DNA from: Chersky-806 sp038252255 | GTDB taxonomy: Bacteria > Actinomycetota > Acidimicrobiia > IMCC26256 > JAENVU01 | Direction: 5' to 3' | Length of the DNA: 64,000 bases | NCBI GenBank assembly: GCA_038252255.1 | Contig: JBBSAM010000014.1 | Span: 42,126 to 106,125, forward strand | In this document: piece after piece, positions 16,222-24,899 of the stretch | Layout: each line of letters opens with the position of its first letter | How positions within the stretch are numbered: the first letter of the stretch is position 1 | Position numbers and translations under genes: made by a program | The notes under the pieces: generated by a model | Databases searched by the model: none | Told to the model about the DNA's origin: nothing | The model's input: the letters and a program-made list of their open reading frames with translations, nothing else

Positions 16222-16965
16222 ATGCCGGCGGCGGCACGTAGCAGGATGTTCGGAGTGGCCCTCTCCCAGATGCCCCGGATCACGCGCTTGGACCTTGCGC
16301 GCCTCCAGCTTCCCGAGAGTCATCCTGCGGCCGAGCTCGGTCGATCGGTCGCGGTGTATGGATTCCTGATCGAGCACCCGGCCGGCGCGATCCTGGTCGA
16401 CACGGGCGTGGGGTTCCACAACGCGTTGATCGATGACCTCTACCGGCCGAGTCGAGTCGAGTTGGGTGGTCGACTTGCGCAACTGGGGGTCGAGTTCGAT
16501 GAGGTGGTCGCGGTCGTCAACAGTCACCTGCACTTCGACCACTGCGGGCAGAACTCAGCGTTGTTCGGAGGTGCGACCTGCTTCTACGCGCAGGCAGCGG
16601 AGTTCGAGGCGGTCGTGGCAGACCCGTTCTACACAGATCCCAGCTGGGCACTCGCCCCGCACGATCAGCGTCGGACAGTTCGAGGAGACGAAGAGATCAC
16701 GGACGGGGTCACGATCCTCGCGACACCCGGTCACACCGTCGGTCACCAGTCCGTGCTCGTGGAGGCTGTCGGTCGACGGGTGGTCATCGGAGCTCAGGTG
16801 GTGTGGAACGGAGACGAGTTCACGGCCGAGATCGCCAGTCCGGCGAATGTCGATCCCGTTCCAGACCTCCAGGTGGCCGCGATCGAATCGATCCGACGCC
16901 TGAAGGCACTTGATCCCGAAGTCGTGCACCTCAGCCACTGCCCGGCTCACCGCCCAGCCAAGTAG
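16222..16965 (+). CDS. Metallo-beta-lactamase-fold hydrolase, lactonase-like
   Basis: This 247-residue protein resembles N-acyl-homoserine lactonases. The zinc motif HLHFDH gives His102, His104, Asp106 and His107, GHTVGH gives His171, and LSHCPAH gives His239. The bridging aspartate expected after the GHTxGH loop (TIDASY in AiiA) reads VIGAQVV, so alanine occupies that place at residue 191. The enzyme may hold one metal, use another ligand, or be weakened. The start at 16222 has GGAGC close upstream; ATG 16246 and ATG 16270 are alternatives. It lies 24 bases after the nucleotidyltransferase gene and may be co-transcribed with it. Confidence 0.85.
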   Translation: MPAAARSRMFGVALSQMPRITRLDLARLQLPESHPAAELGRSVAVYGFLIEHPAGAILVDTGVGFHNALIDDLYRPSRVELGGRLAQLGVEFDEVVAVVNSHLHFDHCGQNSALFGGATCFYAQAAEFEAVVADPFYTDPSWALAPHDQRRTVRGDEEITDGVTILATPGHTVGHQSVLVEAVGRRVVIGAQVVWNGDEFTAEIASPANVDPVPDLQVAAIESIRRLKALDPEVVHLSHCPAHRPAK

Positions 16966-17674
16966 CCACGCACGCGCCAGCTACAACTGGCCGCCCAACC
17001 GGCTGTCCGGGGCATTGCCACGATGAAGTGCGGGCTCCGCTCAGTCAGACCGCGGGCCATGGACGAAGGGCTGCTGCGAGTCGACGCCATGACCGCCGAC
17101 GGGCGCGAGGTCGAGGCTGGACTCGCTTCCTGCGGGTGCGGAGGACGCAGTCACCGAGGCCGCAGCGGGCTGAGGAGGCGACGAGCGCACCGATGAATAC
17201 CGCCAACCTCACGGGAGTGTCAAACACGCAACCGGCGCGACTGTCGGGAACCAGCGTCGGTATTCCCGCAACGAGGAGAGCGTCCAGGACTGCAACAACG
17301 GCCCGAACGCGTAGCCCGAGAAGTAGATGTTCATGAGGCTGGTGACGTTGCTCGCGTACGCGTTGCAGCTCTCGAGCGACGGCCTCACCCTGCCCGCCAC
17401 CGCTCGGATACCCGCGCTCGAGCAACAGGTCGGCCCGCTCAAGGATCGATAGCGATCGGATGTTTGCGAACGAACAGGCAGGAGCGCTACCGCGCCTCGG
17501 GCTCGGGACCGGGCCATGGAAACGTCCCGGGCAGGTCGAGATGTCAACGGAACGCGCGGCGGACCCCGATGGTTCCCGAGGGTGTGTGAGGGCCGTCCGT
17601 CCCGATGTCGGCTGAGAACGACCGCAGTACCCTTGAGCTCGGCCGTCTGCACTTCGACCAGGACTTCTTCGACC
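16966..17674. other. Gene-poor region between lactonase-like and cyclase genes
   Basis: These 709 bases hold no complete gene I can support. The left half contains a possible decayed membrane-protein fragment on the minus strand, listed separately. The right half precedes the cyclase gene. An in-frame upstream ATG at 17516 would add 53 mostly basic residues to the cyclase without family resemblance. Confidence 0.4.
17045..17400 (-). pseudogene. Possible frameshifted remnant of a small membrane protein
   Basis: On the minus strand one frame reads coding-like from about 17400 to a TGA at 17209, including MNIYFSGYAFGPLLQSWTLS and a following REYRRWFPTVAP. A second frame, entered by a one-base shift near 17220, continues with the hydrophobic stretch RLAVFIGALVASS and then turns arginine-rich to a stop at 17045. 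Codon third positions are strongly G/C in the first part. This looks like a short transmembrane protein broken by a frameshift, or a coincidence of high-G+C sequence. I do not recognise the family. Confidence 0.25.
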
Positions 17675-18967
17675 GTGAATGACATCGCGTACGCCCGTGC
17701 GGGAGACAGCCACATCGCGTACCGGGTCATTGGCGAGCCCGGACGCGTCGACGTCGTCATGGTCGCCGGCGCGTTGTTTCCGTTCGAGCTCCTTGCCGAG
17801 GATCGCGTGGCCTCCCGGTTTACGGCGGGACTCGCCGCGCTCGGTCGGTTGGTCGTCTTCGACAAGCGCGGCGTCGGGTTGTCCGATCCGATGACGGACT
17901 GGTCCCGGAGTGCACAGGAGCAGTGGGCCGAGGACCTGCTGGCCGTGATCGACGCGGCGGAGCTGCACGATCCGGTCATTGTCTCGTGGGATCCGTTCGG
18001 GACCGCTCGACTCGCCGCGTCGAAGCGGCCCGACGGGTTCGGTTCGCTGGTGTTGATCAATCCGGCCCCGTCGACGCTCGAGTTCCGGGATCTCCTCACC
18101 GCACCGGCCGGGCCGGTGGTGCCCACTCGGCCGGTAGAGGAGCTCGCGTTCCCCAGTCGCATCAAAGACGAGGAGTTCGTCGCTTGGTTGCTGCGATCGG
18201 GTCGTGCGGGCGCGAGCCCGACGACGGCGTCGCGCATGTGGGACCACCTGCTGTCGCGCCAGGGCTCGCTCACACCACCGGGCATCACGGTGCCGACGCT
18301 GGTACTCCACAAGCGCGACTCGATCCAGTCGGAGAAGGGCTCCCGCGTCGTCGCGGAGGGAATCGAGGGCACGACCTTCGTCCAGGTCGCCGGCGCAGAC
18401 CACTTTCCCATCTCGGGCGACGTCGACAACCTGATCACGGAGATCGCCGAGTGGGTGACCGGCGCGCCCTCCGAGCTCACGCCGCTCCGACACGTTGCGG
18501 CCGTGTTGTTCACCGATCTCGTCGACTCGACCCGTCGAGCCGTCGACGAGGGCGACGCCCATTGGCGGAATCTCCTCGACATCCACGACCAGACCGTGCA
18601 GGAGTGCGTACGTCACCACGGCGGCCGGGTCGTCAAGTACACGGGTGACGGTGTGCTCGCGCTGATGACCTCGGCCACCAGCGCGCTGGACGCGGCGCGG
18701 TCGATTCGCGACCGCCTGGTGGAGCGCGGGATGCGCCTCCGCGTGGGTATCCACGTGGGCGACGTCGACATTCGGGGCGAGGACGTGTCAGGCATCGCGG
18801 TCAACATCGCGGCCCGGATCATGAGCCTGGCCGAAGCCGACGAGATCCTTGTCTCCGAGGCGGCGCGGCAGGTCATGTTGGGCTCACACCATCGTTTCGA
18901 GGAGCTGCGCACCACGGAGCTCAAAGGGATTCCCGACCGGTGGACGCTCCACCGGTCGATCGCGTAA
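17675..18967 (+). CDS. Alpha/beta-hydrolase-class III adenylate cyclase fusion protein
   Basis: The GTG at 17675 starts a 430-residue protein with an alpha/beta-hydrolase domain (about 1-265) and a class III nucleotide cyclase domain (about 270-430), the layout of mycobacterial Rv1900c/LipJ. The cyclase residues are canonical: Asp280 (FTD) and Asp324 (GDG) for metals, Lys320 and Asp369 for adenine, and Asn376 and Arg380 for the transition state. It should therefore make cAMP. In the hydrolase domain the nucleophile elbow reads SWDPFG, with Asp106 where esterases have serine; His242 may be the catalytic histidine. The hydrolase half may be a ligand sensor or an aspartate-nucleophile hydrolase. 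A strong hairpin follows the stop. Confidence 0.9.
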   Translation: MNDIAYARAGDSHIAYRVIGEPGRVDVVMVAGALFPFELLAEDRVASRFTAGLAALGRLVVFDKRGVGLSDPMTDWSRSAQEQWAEDLLAVIDAAELHDPVIVSWDPFGTARLAASKRPDGFGSLVLINPAPSTLEFRDLLTAPAGPVVPTRPVEELAFPSRIKDEEFVAWLLRSGRAGASPTTASRMWDHLLSRQGSLTPPGITVPTLVLHKRDSIQSEKGSRVVAEGIEGTTFVQVAGADHFPISGDVDNLITEIAEWVTGAPSELTPLRHVAAVLFTDLVDSTRRAVDEGDAHWRNLLDIHDQTVQECVRHHGGRVVKYTGDGVLALMTSATSALDAARSIRDRLVERGMRLRVGIHVGDVDIRGEDVSGIAVNIAARIMSLAEADEILVSEAARQVMLGSHHRFEELRTTELKGIPDRWTLHRSIA

Positions 18968-19004
18968 CGCCAGGCGGTCCAACGCCGGCGCAGTCCGTGT
19001 CATC

Positions 19005-19032
19005 GGCACTCTTGCGCTAGTGCAAGAGTGCC
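19005..19032. terminator. Perfect 11-bp hairpin after the cyclase gene
   Basis: GGCACTCTTGC pairs perfectly with GCAAGAGTGCC around the six-base loop GCTAGT, 38 bases after the cyclase stop. There is no long T-tract, which is common for actinobacterial terminators. It can fold on both strands and lies between convergent genes. Confidence 0.75.
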
Positions 19033-19047
19033 CTCCGCCAAATGCCA

Positions 19048-19069
19048 CGGTGCCCTAGATCTGGCACCG
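19048..19069. terminator. Second hairpin between convergent genes
   Basis: CGGTGCC pairs with GGCACCG around an eight-base loop (CTAGATCT), 27 bases beyond the end of the minus-strand propeller gene. It probably terminates that gene and is paired with the hairpin at 19005-19032. Confidence 0.6.
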
Positions 19070-19095
19070 CGCCGGTTGTGATCACCGATGAATCA

Positions 19096-20370
19096 TCAGG
19101 CGCCGCCACGCGGGCTGAACGAGATCAGGCGGCCGTCCACGGTGCCGACGAACAAGCGCCCGAGCGACACTGCCGGGGCACCCGTGACCTGCACGCCGAG
19201 GTCGTGCTCCCACAGTGGCGCACAGGTCATCGCTCCACAGCCCGCAGCTGAGAACGCGCGCAGCACCCCGCCGGTCGTCGCGGTGTAGACCACCCCGCCT
19301 GCGACCGCCGGTTGCGCGCTCACCGTTCCACCGGTGTCGGCGGACCACACCGGATCACACGCGGCGGCGCCGCAGCCCTGCCGGTCGAACACGACGAGCC
19401 GGCCTGCGGTCGGCACGAACACGTGGTCGTCGTCGACCGATGGTGAGGCACTCGGAGGATCATTCGTCGGTAGCGGGCCCGACCACAGGTCAGCCCCGAT
19501 CGATGCTTGGAGGACCCAGAGGTGTCCGGCATCGCCGACGATCAGCATCTGGCCGTCACCCGTCAAGGTCGGACGGGTGAGCCCGGCGCCGAAGGTCTTG
19601 CTCCACCTTGGCGGACACACCCGAAGCGGCTGGCCGACAATGGGGTTGTAGCAGCCCACCGGTTCGGTCATCGGATACGCGAACAGCGTGCTGCCGTCGG
19701 CGAAGAAGAAGCCGTCCTCGGATACCGCCGGGCTCGAGGGTTCCACGAAGCCGGAGGCATCCACGAGCCGGAGATCCGCTCCCCAGCTCGCGGACGCGTC
19801 TTCGAGGTCCTTCACGAAGTAGCCCGTCACCCCCAAGCCCGAGGAGCCGATGATCGCCGAGCTCGTCCCCACGATGCGCCTGTCGCGGGGCACGGGCACG
19901 CCGATCGCATCGGTGGCGACCACGCCGAAGTGGTAGCCGGTCTGCGCGTCGTAGGCATGGGTCCCGCGGGGCGCGCCCGGCTCGATATTGCGCAGGATCC
20001 TCACCGACACGAACACCTTCCCGTCCTCGACAGCCGGGGCGCTCGCGCTCGCCCCGATCGGGATTGCAGCCGCATCGAAGAGCACTGCCCGCCACCGTTC
20101 CACGCCTGTCGCCGCGTCGACGGTCACCAGCTTGTGGCCGACGGCGACATGCACACCAGCGGGCGACGCGATCGGATCGAGAACCGCGCGAGCCGTGGTC
20201 CACTCGGCCTGCCACGTCCAGTCAACCCTGAGGGTGCCGACGTTGGCTGTAGTCAGCCCCGCCTCTGCCGGGTTGTGCCCCGACCGCTGCGGCCCCGCGC
20301 CCGGCACCGTCCAGCACCCCGAGAGAACGAGCAGCGCGGTTGCGACGATCAGTACTCGTACGCCTCGCAT
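19096..20370 (-). CDS. PQQ-type beta-propeller lipoprotein
   Basis: The ATG at 20370 is fixed by GGAGG five bases upstream and is followed by a lipoprotein signal ending in LVLSGC. The 424-residue mature protein carries repeated PQQ/pyrrolo-quinoline-like blades, each with a pattern such as GRLVVFDRQGC, GGVLRAFSAAGC or GRLISFSPRG, and a recurring short CGAAAC/CGAMTC motif. It should form an extracytoplasmic beta-propeller anchored by lipid. No dehydrogenase active-site residues are seen, so a binding or scaffold role is more likely than catalysis. The gene stands alone, with a terminator downstream; the methyltransferase gene upstream on the same strand ends 74 bases away. Confidence 0.85.
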   Translation of the reverse strand: MRGVRVLIVATALLVLSGCWTVPGAGPQRSGHNPAEAGLTTANVGTLRVDWTWQAEWTTARAVLDPIASPAGVHVAVGHKLVTVDAATGVERWRAVLFDAAAIPIGASASAPAVEDGKVFVSVRILRNIEPGAPRGTHAYDAQTGYHFGVVATDAIGVPVPRDRRIVGTSSAIIGSSGLGVTGYFVKDLEDASASWGADLRLVDASGFVEPSSPAVSEDGFFFADGSTLFAYPMTEPVGCYNPIVGQPLRVCPPRWSKTFGAGLTRPTLTGDGQMLIVGDAGHLWVLQASIGADLWSGPLPTNDPPSASPSVDDDHVFVPTAGRLVVFDRQGCGAAACDPVWSADTGGTVSAQPAVAGGVVYTATTGGVLRAFSAAGCGAMTCAPLWEHDLGVQVTGAPAVSLGRLFVGTVDGRLISFSPRGGA

Positions 20371-20444
20371 CGAACCTCCGTATTGCCCTGCGACGACACC
20401 CATGCTGCGCTCTTGATGCCGGGCTGGAGAAGGGCAGAAAGTCC

Positions 20445-21134
20445 TTACCGACCCACCGGATCAGCCGCAACGGAGCTTCGTGACTGTGTGAAGCTCGCCC
20501 ATTCGTGGTTCGCGTCCAACCAGCTCGCGAAGATCAGATCAACGGCTCGCGCTTCGTCGAGGAATGCGGCGTCATCGAGCGCAGCCGCACGCAACCGTTG
20601 GTTCCACTCGCGGTCACCGACGCGGTAGGTGACAATTGCACGGAGCGTATCGTCACCATGGTGGACGTCGTGAAGTTCGATCAACACGTCTCCGTCAACG
20701 GCCCGGTGTGGAGCAGCGGCGCGAACCCACACCGGGTCGTAGCGCTCCACGATCACTGTTCCGGTGATGTTCACGTGATCGGCGCAGCAACGCCAGAACG
20801 CCTGTCGCTGCGCGCGGTTGCTGGTACTGATGAGATGGCTGGCGAGTACGACCACGTCGAACCGTCGCTCCAGACGGAGATCTTCAATGCGTGTCTCGAC
20901 GACCTCGACCAAGCGCCCCCGCGCGTAGCTCAGCATCTCCGCGGATTCGTCAACGCCCACGACTTCGTGGCCGAGTGCCATCAGCTCAGCTCCGATGCGA
21001 CCTACGCCACAGCCAAGTTCGAGGATCGAGGACCGGCGCGGAATCACGCGATCGATCAGAGCAGGCCCCTCGCCAGGGCGAAGGCGGAGGTACACCTCCA
21101 CCGGGCTGCCGTCGGGTGCCACACCGTTCGCCAT
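20445..21134 (-). CDS. Class I SAM-dependent methyltransferase
   Basis: This 229-residue protein (ATG 21134, with AGGA upstream; a TTG six bases earlier is also in frame) has the Rossmann methyltransferase core. Motif I is ILELGCGVGRIG, the adenosine-binding acid is VVGVDESAEML, motif II lies at IEDLRLERRFDVVVL, and a later strand reads GTVIVERYDP. The C-terminal part is mixed alpha/beta. The substrate is unknown, and no pathway partner is adjacent. Its 5' end overlaps, on the opposite strand, the sequence just before the phosphoketolase remnant. Confidence 0.87.
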   Translation of the reverse strand: MANGVAPDGSPVEVYLRLRPGEGPALIDRVIPRRSSILELGCGVGRIGAELMALGHEVVGVDESAEMLSYARGRLVEVVETRIEDLRLERRFDVVVLASHLISTSNRAQRQAFWRCCADHVNITGTVIVERYDPVWVRAAAPHRAVDGDVLIELHDVHHGDDTLRAIVTYRVGDREWNQRLRAAALDDAAFLDEARAVDLIFASWLDANHEWASFTQSRSSVAADPVGR

Positions 21135-21213
21135 GCCCAATCCTGCCCGTCACAGCGCGAACGCGTCGCCTCCACAAGCGGCGCCGACGGGCTGGGGGCG
21201 CTCTGATCGTCGC

Positions 21214-21477
21214 GAGAGCATTGAAGTGCTGGCCGCGACGTCGATCCTTCGCGAGCAGCTCCCCGAGCCGAGGGTCCGGGTGGTCAATGTCGTTGACCTC
21301 ATGCAGCTCGACCGGCTGGTCCAAGACGTGATCGACCGGCTCCCGCAGCCGGGCGAGCGCGGCGACTACCTGAAGCAGACGATGCAAGACAAGCTCGTCG
21401 AGCACAATCGGTACATCGACCAACCCGGCGGAGACATGCCCGAAGTCGAAAGCTGGAGATGGGGAGGCCACCGGTGA
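21214..21477 (+). pseudogene. C-terminal remnant of phosphoketolase with internal deletion
   Basis: The frame ending at 21477 reads ESIEVLAATSILREQLPEP and then a VRVVNVVDLM block, which is the start of the phosphoketolase C-terminal domain. It continues directly into LDRLVQDVIDRLPQPGERG and a PEVESWRW end, which is the very C-terminus of the same enzyme. The roughly 80 residues that normally separate these two blocks are missing, and the catalytic thiamine-diphosphate domains are absent upstream. Xylulose-5-phosphate/fructose-6-phosphate phosphoketolase activity is therefore lost. An ATG at 21133 could begin a short translated product, but the function is gone. The last bases overlap the start of the P-type ATPase, so a deletion probably fused the two. 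Confidence 0.75.
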
Positions 21478-23972
21478 GCGCGCTCGGCCCCGATCAACAC
21501 GGAGCGCACGACGACTTGCAGTCGCTTCCGGTGGCGGAGGTGGCGAAACGGCTGGGGTCGTCTCCCGACGGCCTGACCCAGGCCGAGGCGCAGAAGCGGT
21601 TGGCGCACTACGGCCCGAACGAGATCGAAGAGCACAAGCCCAACCCGCTGCTGAAGCTCCTCACCTACTTCTGGGGTCCGATCCCGTGGATGATCGAAGG
21701 GGCAGTGCTCCTGTCGGCCGCGGCGCGGCACTGGCCCGACTTCTTCATCATTCTGGTGCTCCTCGTCTCCAATGCCCTGGTCGGATTCTGGGAAGAACGC
21801 CAGGCCGGGAATGCCATCGAGGCCTTGAAGGCCGAGTTGGCGATCAACGCTCGGGTGCGACGTGACGGGGAGTGGATCACGCCGCCGGCACGCGAGTTGG
21901 TGCCCGGTGACGTCATCCGCCTCCGGTCGGGAGACATCGTGCCGGCCGACGCACGTCTCCTCGCCGGCGACCCGGTCCATGTGGATCAGTCCGCGCTGAC
22001 CGGGGAGTCGTTGCCGGCCACCCGGAAGTCCGGCGACGCGGTGTTCTCGGGATCGATCATCCGTCAGGGTGAAGCGGGCGCGCTGGTGTATGCCACGGGC
22101 GCGAGCACGTACTTCGGAAAGACCGCGGAACTGGTGCAAGAGGCGCACACCGTCAGCCATTTCCAGCGCGCGGTGTTGAAGATCGGCAACTATCTCATCG
22201 TCCTCGCGGTGGCGTTGGTCACCGTGATCATTGCCGTCTCGGTCGTCCGCGGTGACCCGATCCTCACCACGTTGCAGTTCGCGTTGGTGCTGACCGTCGC
22301 CGCGATCCCGGTCGCGATGCCGACGGTGCTGTCGGTGACGATGGCGGTCGGCGCTCGCCTGCTCGCGAAGAGGAAGGCGATCGTGAGCCGGTTGGTCGCC
22401 ATCGAGGAGCTGGCGGGCGTGGACGTGCTGTGCGCGGACAAGACCGGCACCCTCACCCAGAACAAGCTCACTCTGGGCGATCCGTTCAGCGTCGACGATG
22501 CCACCGCCGACGACGTGATCCTTCAAGCCGCCCTCGCGTCGCGTGCTGACAATGACGACCCCATCGACCTCGCGGTCCTCGGCGGCCTTCGCGACAGCCA
22601 AGCACTGCGGCGCTTTCAGATCGTCCACTTCCAGCCCTTCGATCCGGTGCACAAACGCACCGAGGCCACCGTCAAAGCTGCCGATGGAACACTGTTCAAA
22701 GTCAGCAAGGGCGCACCGCAGGTCATCCTCGCGTTAGCCGCCCCCTCCGACCAGGTGAAGGCAGCTGTCGACACAGCAGTCAACGACTTCGCCGCCCGCG
22801 GGTTTCGGGCCCTTGGCGTGGCTCGCGCCGACGGCAACGGCGACTGGCAGTTCCTCGGCGTACTGGCCCTGTTCGACCCGCCACGCGACGACGCCGAGGC
22901 AACCATCGCCACCGCTCGCCAGATGGGCGTTACCGTCAAGATGGTCACCGGCGACGCGCTGGCCCTCGCGAAGGAAACCGCCGAGACAGTAGGGCTCGGC
23001 ACTGACATCGTCGACGCCGCCGGGCTCGGCGACGTCAAGCACGCCGAGACTGCGGCGGTCGCCGAATCGATCGAGAATGCCGACGGGTTCGCCCAGGTGT
23101 TCCCCGAACACAAGTTTCACATCGTCGACGTCTTGCAGCAGCGTGGCCACATCGTCGGCATGACCGGCGACGGCGTCAACGATGCCCCCGCGCTGAAGAA
23201 AGCCGACTGTGGCATCGCAGTGTCGGATGCCACCGACGCCGCGCGCGCGGCGGCCGACATCGTGCTCACGACGTCTGGCCTGTCGGTGATCATCGACGCA
23301 ATCAAAGAAAGCCGGAAGATCTTCCAGCGGATGAACAGCTACGCCATGTACCGCATCACCGAGACGCTTCGCGTCCTGCTGTTCATGACTCTCTCGATTC
23401 TCGTCTTCAACTTCTATCCCGTGACCGCGATCATGATCGTGATGATCGCGCTGCTCAACGACGGCGCGATCCTGTCCATCGCCTACGACAACGTCCGCTA
23501 CAACGATCAACCCGAAGCCTGGAACATGCGCCTGGTGCTGGGGATCTCGACCGTGCTCGGTATCGCCGGCGTGATCTCCGCGTTCCTTCTCTTATACCTC
23601 GGCGAACGCGTCTTCCACCTCGACCGTTCCCATGTCCAGACGCTCATGTACTTGAAGCTCTCCATCGCCGGACACCTGACGATCTTCCTCACCCGCACGC
23701 GCGGCCCCTTCTGGTCCATACGCCCTGCCCGGGTGCTTTGGATCGCCGTGCTCGGGACACAGATGGTCGCGACGCTCATCGCGGTGTACGGGCTGTTCAT
23801 GACACCCCTCGGCTGGGGTTGGGCACTGTTCGTCTGGGGCTATGCGCTGCTGTGGTTCCTCGTGAACGACCGCGTGAAGCTGCTCGCGTACCGGATCCTC
23901 GACCCGGCTCACCGAGACGGCACGAAGGACCGACCGGTTTCCGCCACTGCGTACGTGGCGGGAGCGAGCTGA
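21474..23972 (+). CDS. Plasma-membrane-type proton-efflux P-type ATPase (P3A)
   Basis: GTG 21474 is chosen because GGGGAGG lies six bases upstream. The 832-residue product has a cation ATPase N-terminus (about 16-80), the actuator loop with TGES (176-179), and the phosphorylation motif DKTGT with Asp322. GDGVNDAP follows further on, with membrane helices before and after. The fourth helix reads AAIPVAMPTVLSV, as in fungal and archaeal H+-ATPases of the P3A group, rather than the PEGLP of calcium pumps or the CPC of heavy-metal pumps. It should pump protons outward at the cost of ATP, for pH homeostasis or acid tolerance. It follows a phosphoketolase remnant and shares its last bases. Confidence 0.92.
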   Translation: MSALGPDQHGAHDDLQSLPVAEVAKRLGSSPDGLTQAEAQKRLAHYGPNEIEEHKPNPLLKLLTYFWGPIPWMIEGAVLLSAAARHWPDFFIILVLLVSNALVGFWEERQAGNAIEALKAELAINARVRRDGEWITPPARELVPGDVIRLRSGDIVPADARLLAGDPVHVDQSALTGESLPATRKSGDAVFSGSIIRQGEAGALVYATGASTYFGKTAELVQEAHTVSHFQRAVLKIGNYLIVLAVALVTVIIAVSVVRGDPILTTLQFALVLTVAAIPVAMPTVLSVTMAVGARLLAKRKAIVSRLVAIEELAGVDVLCADKTGTLTQNKLTLGDPFSVDDATADDVILQAALASRADNDDPIDLAVLGGLRDSQALRRFQIVHFQPFDPVHKRTEATVKAADGTLFKVSKGAPQVILALAAPSDQVKAAVDTAVNDFAARGFRALGVARADGNGDWQFLGVLALFDPPRDDAEATIATARQMGVTVKMVTGDALALAKETAETVGLGTDIVDAAGLGDVKHAETAAVAESIENADGFAQVFPEHKFHIVDVLQQRGHIVGMTGDGVNDAPALKKADCGIAVSDATDAARAAADIVLTTSGLSVIIDAIKESRKIFQRMNSYAMYRITETLRVLLFMTLSILVFNFYPVTAIMIVMIALLNDGAILSIAYDNVRYNDQPEAWNMRLVLGISTVLGIAGVISAFLLLYLGERVFHLDRSHVQTLMYLKLSIAGHLTIFLTRTRGPFWSIRPARVLWIAVLGTQMVATLIAVYGLFMTPLGWGWALFVWGYALLWFLVNDRVKLLAYRILDPAHRDGTKDRPVSATAYVAGAS

Positions 23973-24017
23973 CGCGTGAGGGGAGCCGTTGCGGTGAGCT
24001 GGTCGCATCAGCTACGG

Positions 24018-24035
24018 TGACTGACTAGTCAGTCA
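24018..24035. promoter_or_regulatory. Perfect 18-bp palindrome, probable TetR operator
   Basis: TGACTGACTAGTCAGTCA is its own reverse complement and lies 24 bases before the ATG of the alpha/beta-hydrolase gene. The downstream TetR-family gene in the same operon is the obvious candidate regulator. A near copy with the same left arm follows the TetR gene at 25435-25452. Confidence 0.75.
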
Positions 24036-24059
24036 TGCTGGCGATCCAGAGGAGCCCAC

Positions 24060-24899
24060 ATGTCCGAGGTGGCGTCGATCGACGGGGCTGTCCACTACCG
24101 CGAAGCCGGTCAGGGCATGGCCGTCGTCATGTTGCACGCGAATCTTCATGATCATCACGACTTTGATCAGGTGTTCGCACCGATTGCCGAGCACTACCGC
24201 GCGATCGCGGTCGATTGGCCGTCCCACGGTGCGTCGAGCCGCGTCCGGTCCGAACTGTCAGGCCCGTACCTCGCCCGCGTGCTCCGAGAGGTCGTGACGA
24301 ACCTCGGATTGGGTCCGAGCGTATTCGTCGGTAACTCGGTCGGCGGCTACGCCGCCGCGCGGCTAGCGATCGAGCAGCCGGACGCCGTCGCCGGTCTCGT
24401 GCTCGTGAACTCGGGCGGATTCACCCGCCATACCCCGGTCACCCGAGCGTTCTGTCGGATCCTCGGTCACCCCGCGATTGCCCGGCGGGTCCTGCCGCGG
24501 CTTGTGGGCCGCTACATGAAAGCGCAGACCGACAGCGACGAGCAGATCGCGAGTGGAGTTCGCGAGGTGGCTCGAACCCGCGAGGGGGCCAAGGTGGGCG
24601 CCCAGCTCTGGCGCAGCTTCATCGATCCCGAGTACGACCTGCGTGGCCGCGCACGCGAGATCACGGCACCCACACTCGTGCTTTGGGGGGTTCAGGACGT
24701 CATCCTGCCCATCAAGGAAGGCAGAGCCATGCACGCTGCGATCAGCGGCTCCTTGATGCACGAGTTCGCGACTGGCCACGTTCCCTTCTCGTCCCGGCCG
24801 GACGAGGTCCTCGAGGTCCTGATGCCGTTCCTCGCAACCGTGGCTGCCACGGAGCAGGGCGCGCCGCGATCAACAGGGATCGAACGTGTCGATGGCTGA
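24060..24899 (+). CDS. Alpha/beta-hydrolase
   Basis: The 279-residue protein begins at ATG 24060, nine bases after GAGGAG. A classic alpha/beta-hydrolase fold is shown by the oxyanion strand VVMLHANLHDHH, the nucleophile elbow GNSVGGYAA, an acid in VLWGVQDVILP and a terminal histidine in FATGHVPF. The sequence is closest in style to meta-cleavage-product hydrolases and lactone esterases, but the substrate cannot be read from it. It lies directly behind the 18-bp palindrome and overlaps the TetR gene by 14 bases, so the two are an operon probably repressed by that regulator and induced by a ligand or substrate. Confidence 0.92.
   Translation: MSEVASIDGAVHYREAGQGMAVVMLHANLHDHHDFDQVFAPIAEHYRAIAVDWPSHGASSRVRSELSGPYLARVLREVVTNLGLGPSVFVGNSVGGYAAARLAIEQPDAVAGLVLVNSGGFTRHTPVTRAFCRILGHPAIARRVLPRLVGRYMKAQTDSDEQIASGVREVARTREGAKVGAQLWRSFIDPEYDLRGRAREITAPTLVLWGVQDVILPIKEGRAMHAAISGSLMHEFATGHVPFSSRPDEVLEVLMPFLATVAATEQGAPRSTGIERVDG

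Noticed and set aside
17045..18754. A 569-codon minus-strand frame across the cyclase gene
   Set aside because: Most of it is antisense to the well-supported cyclase and has no domain. Only the portion before 17400, outside the cyclase gene, was kept as a weak remnant.
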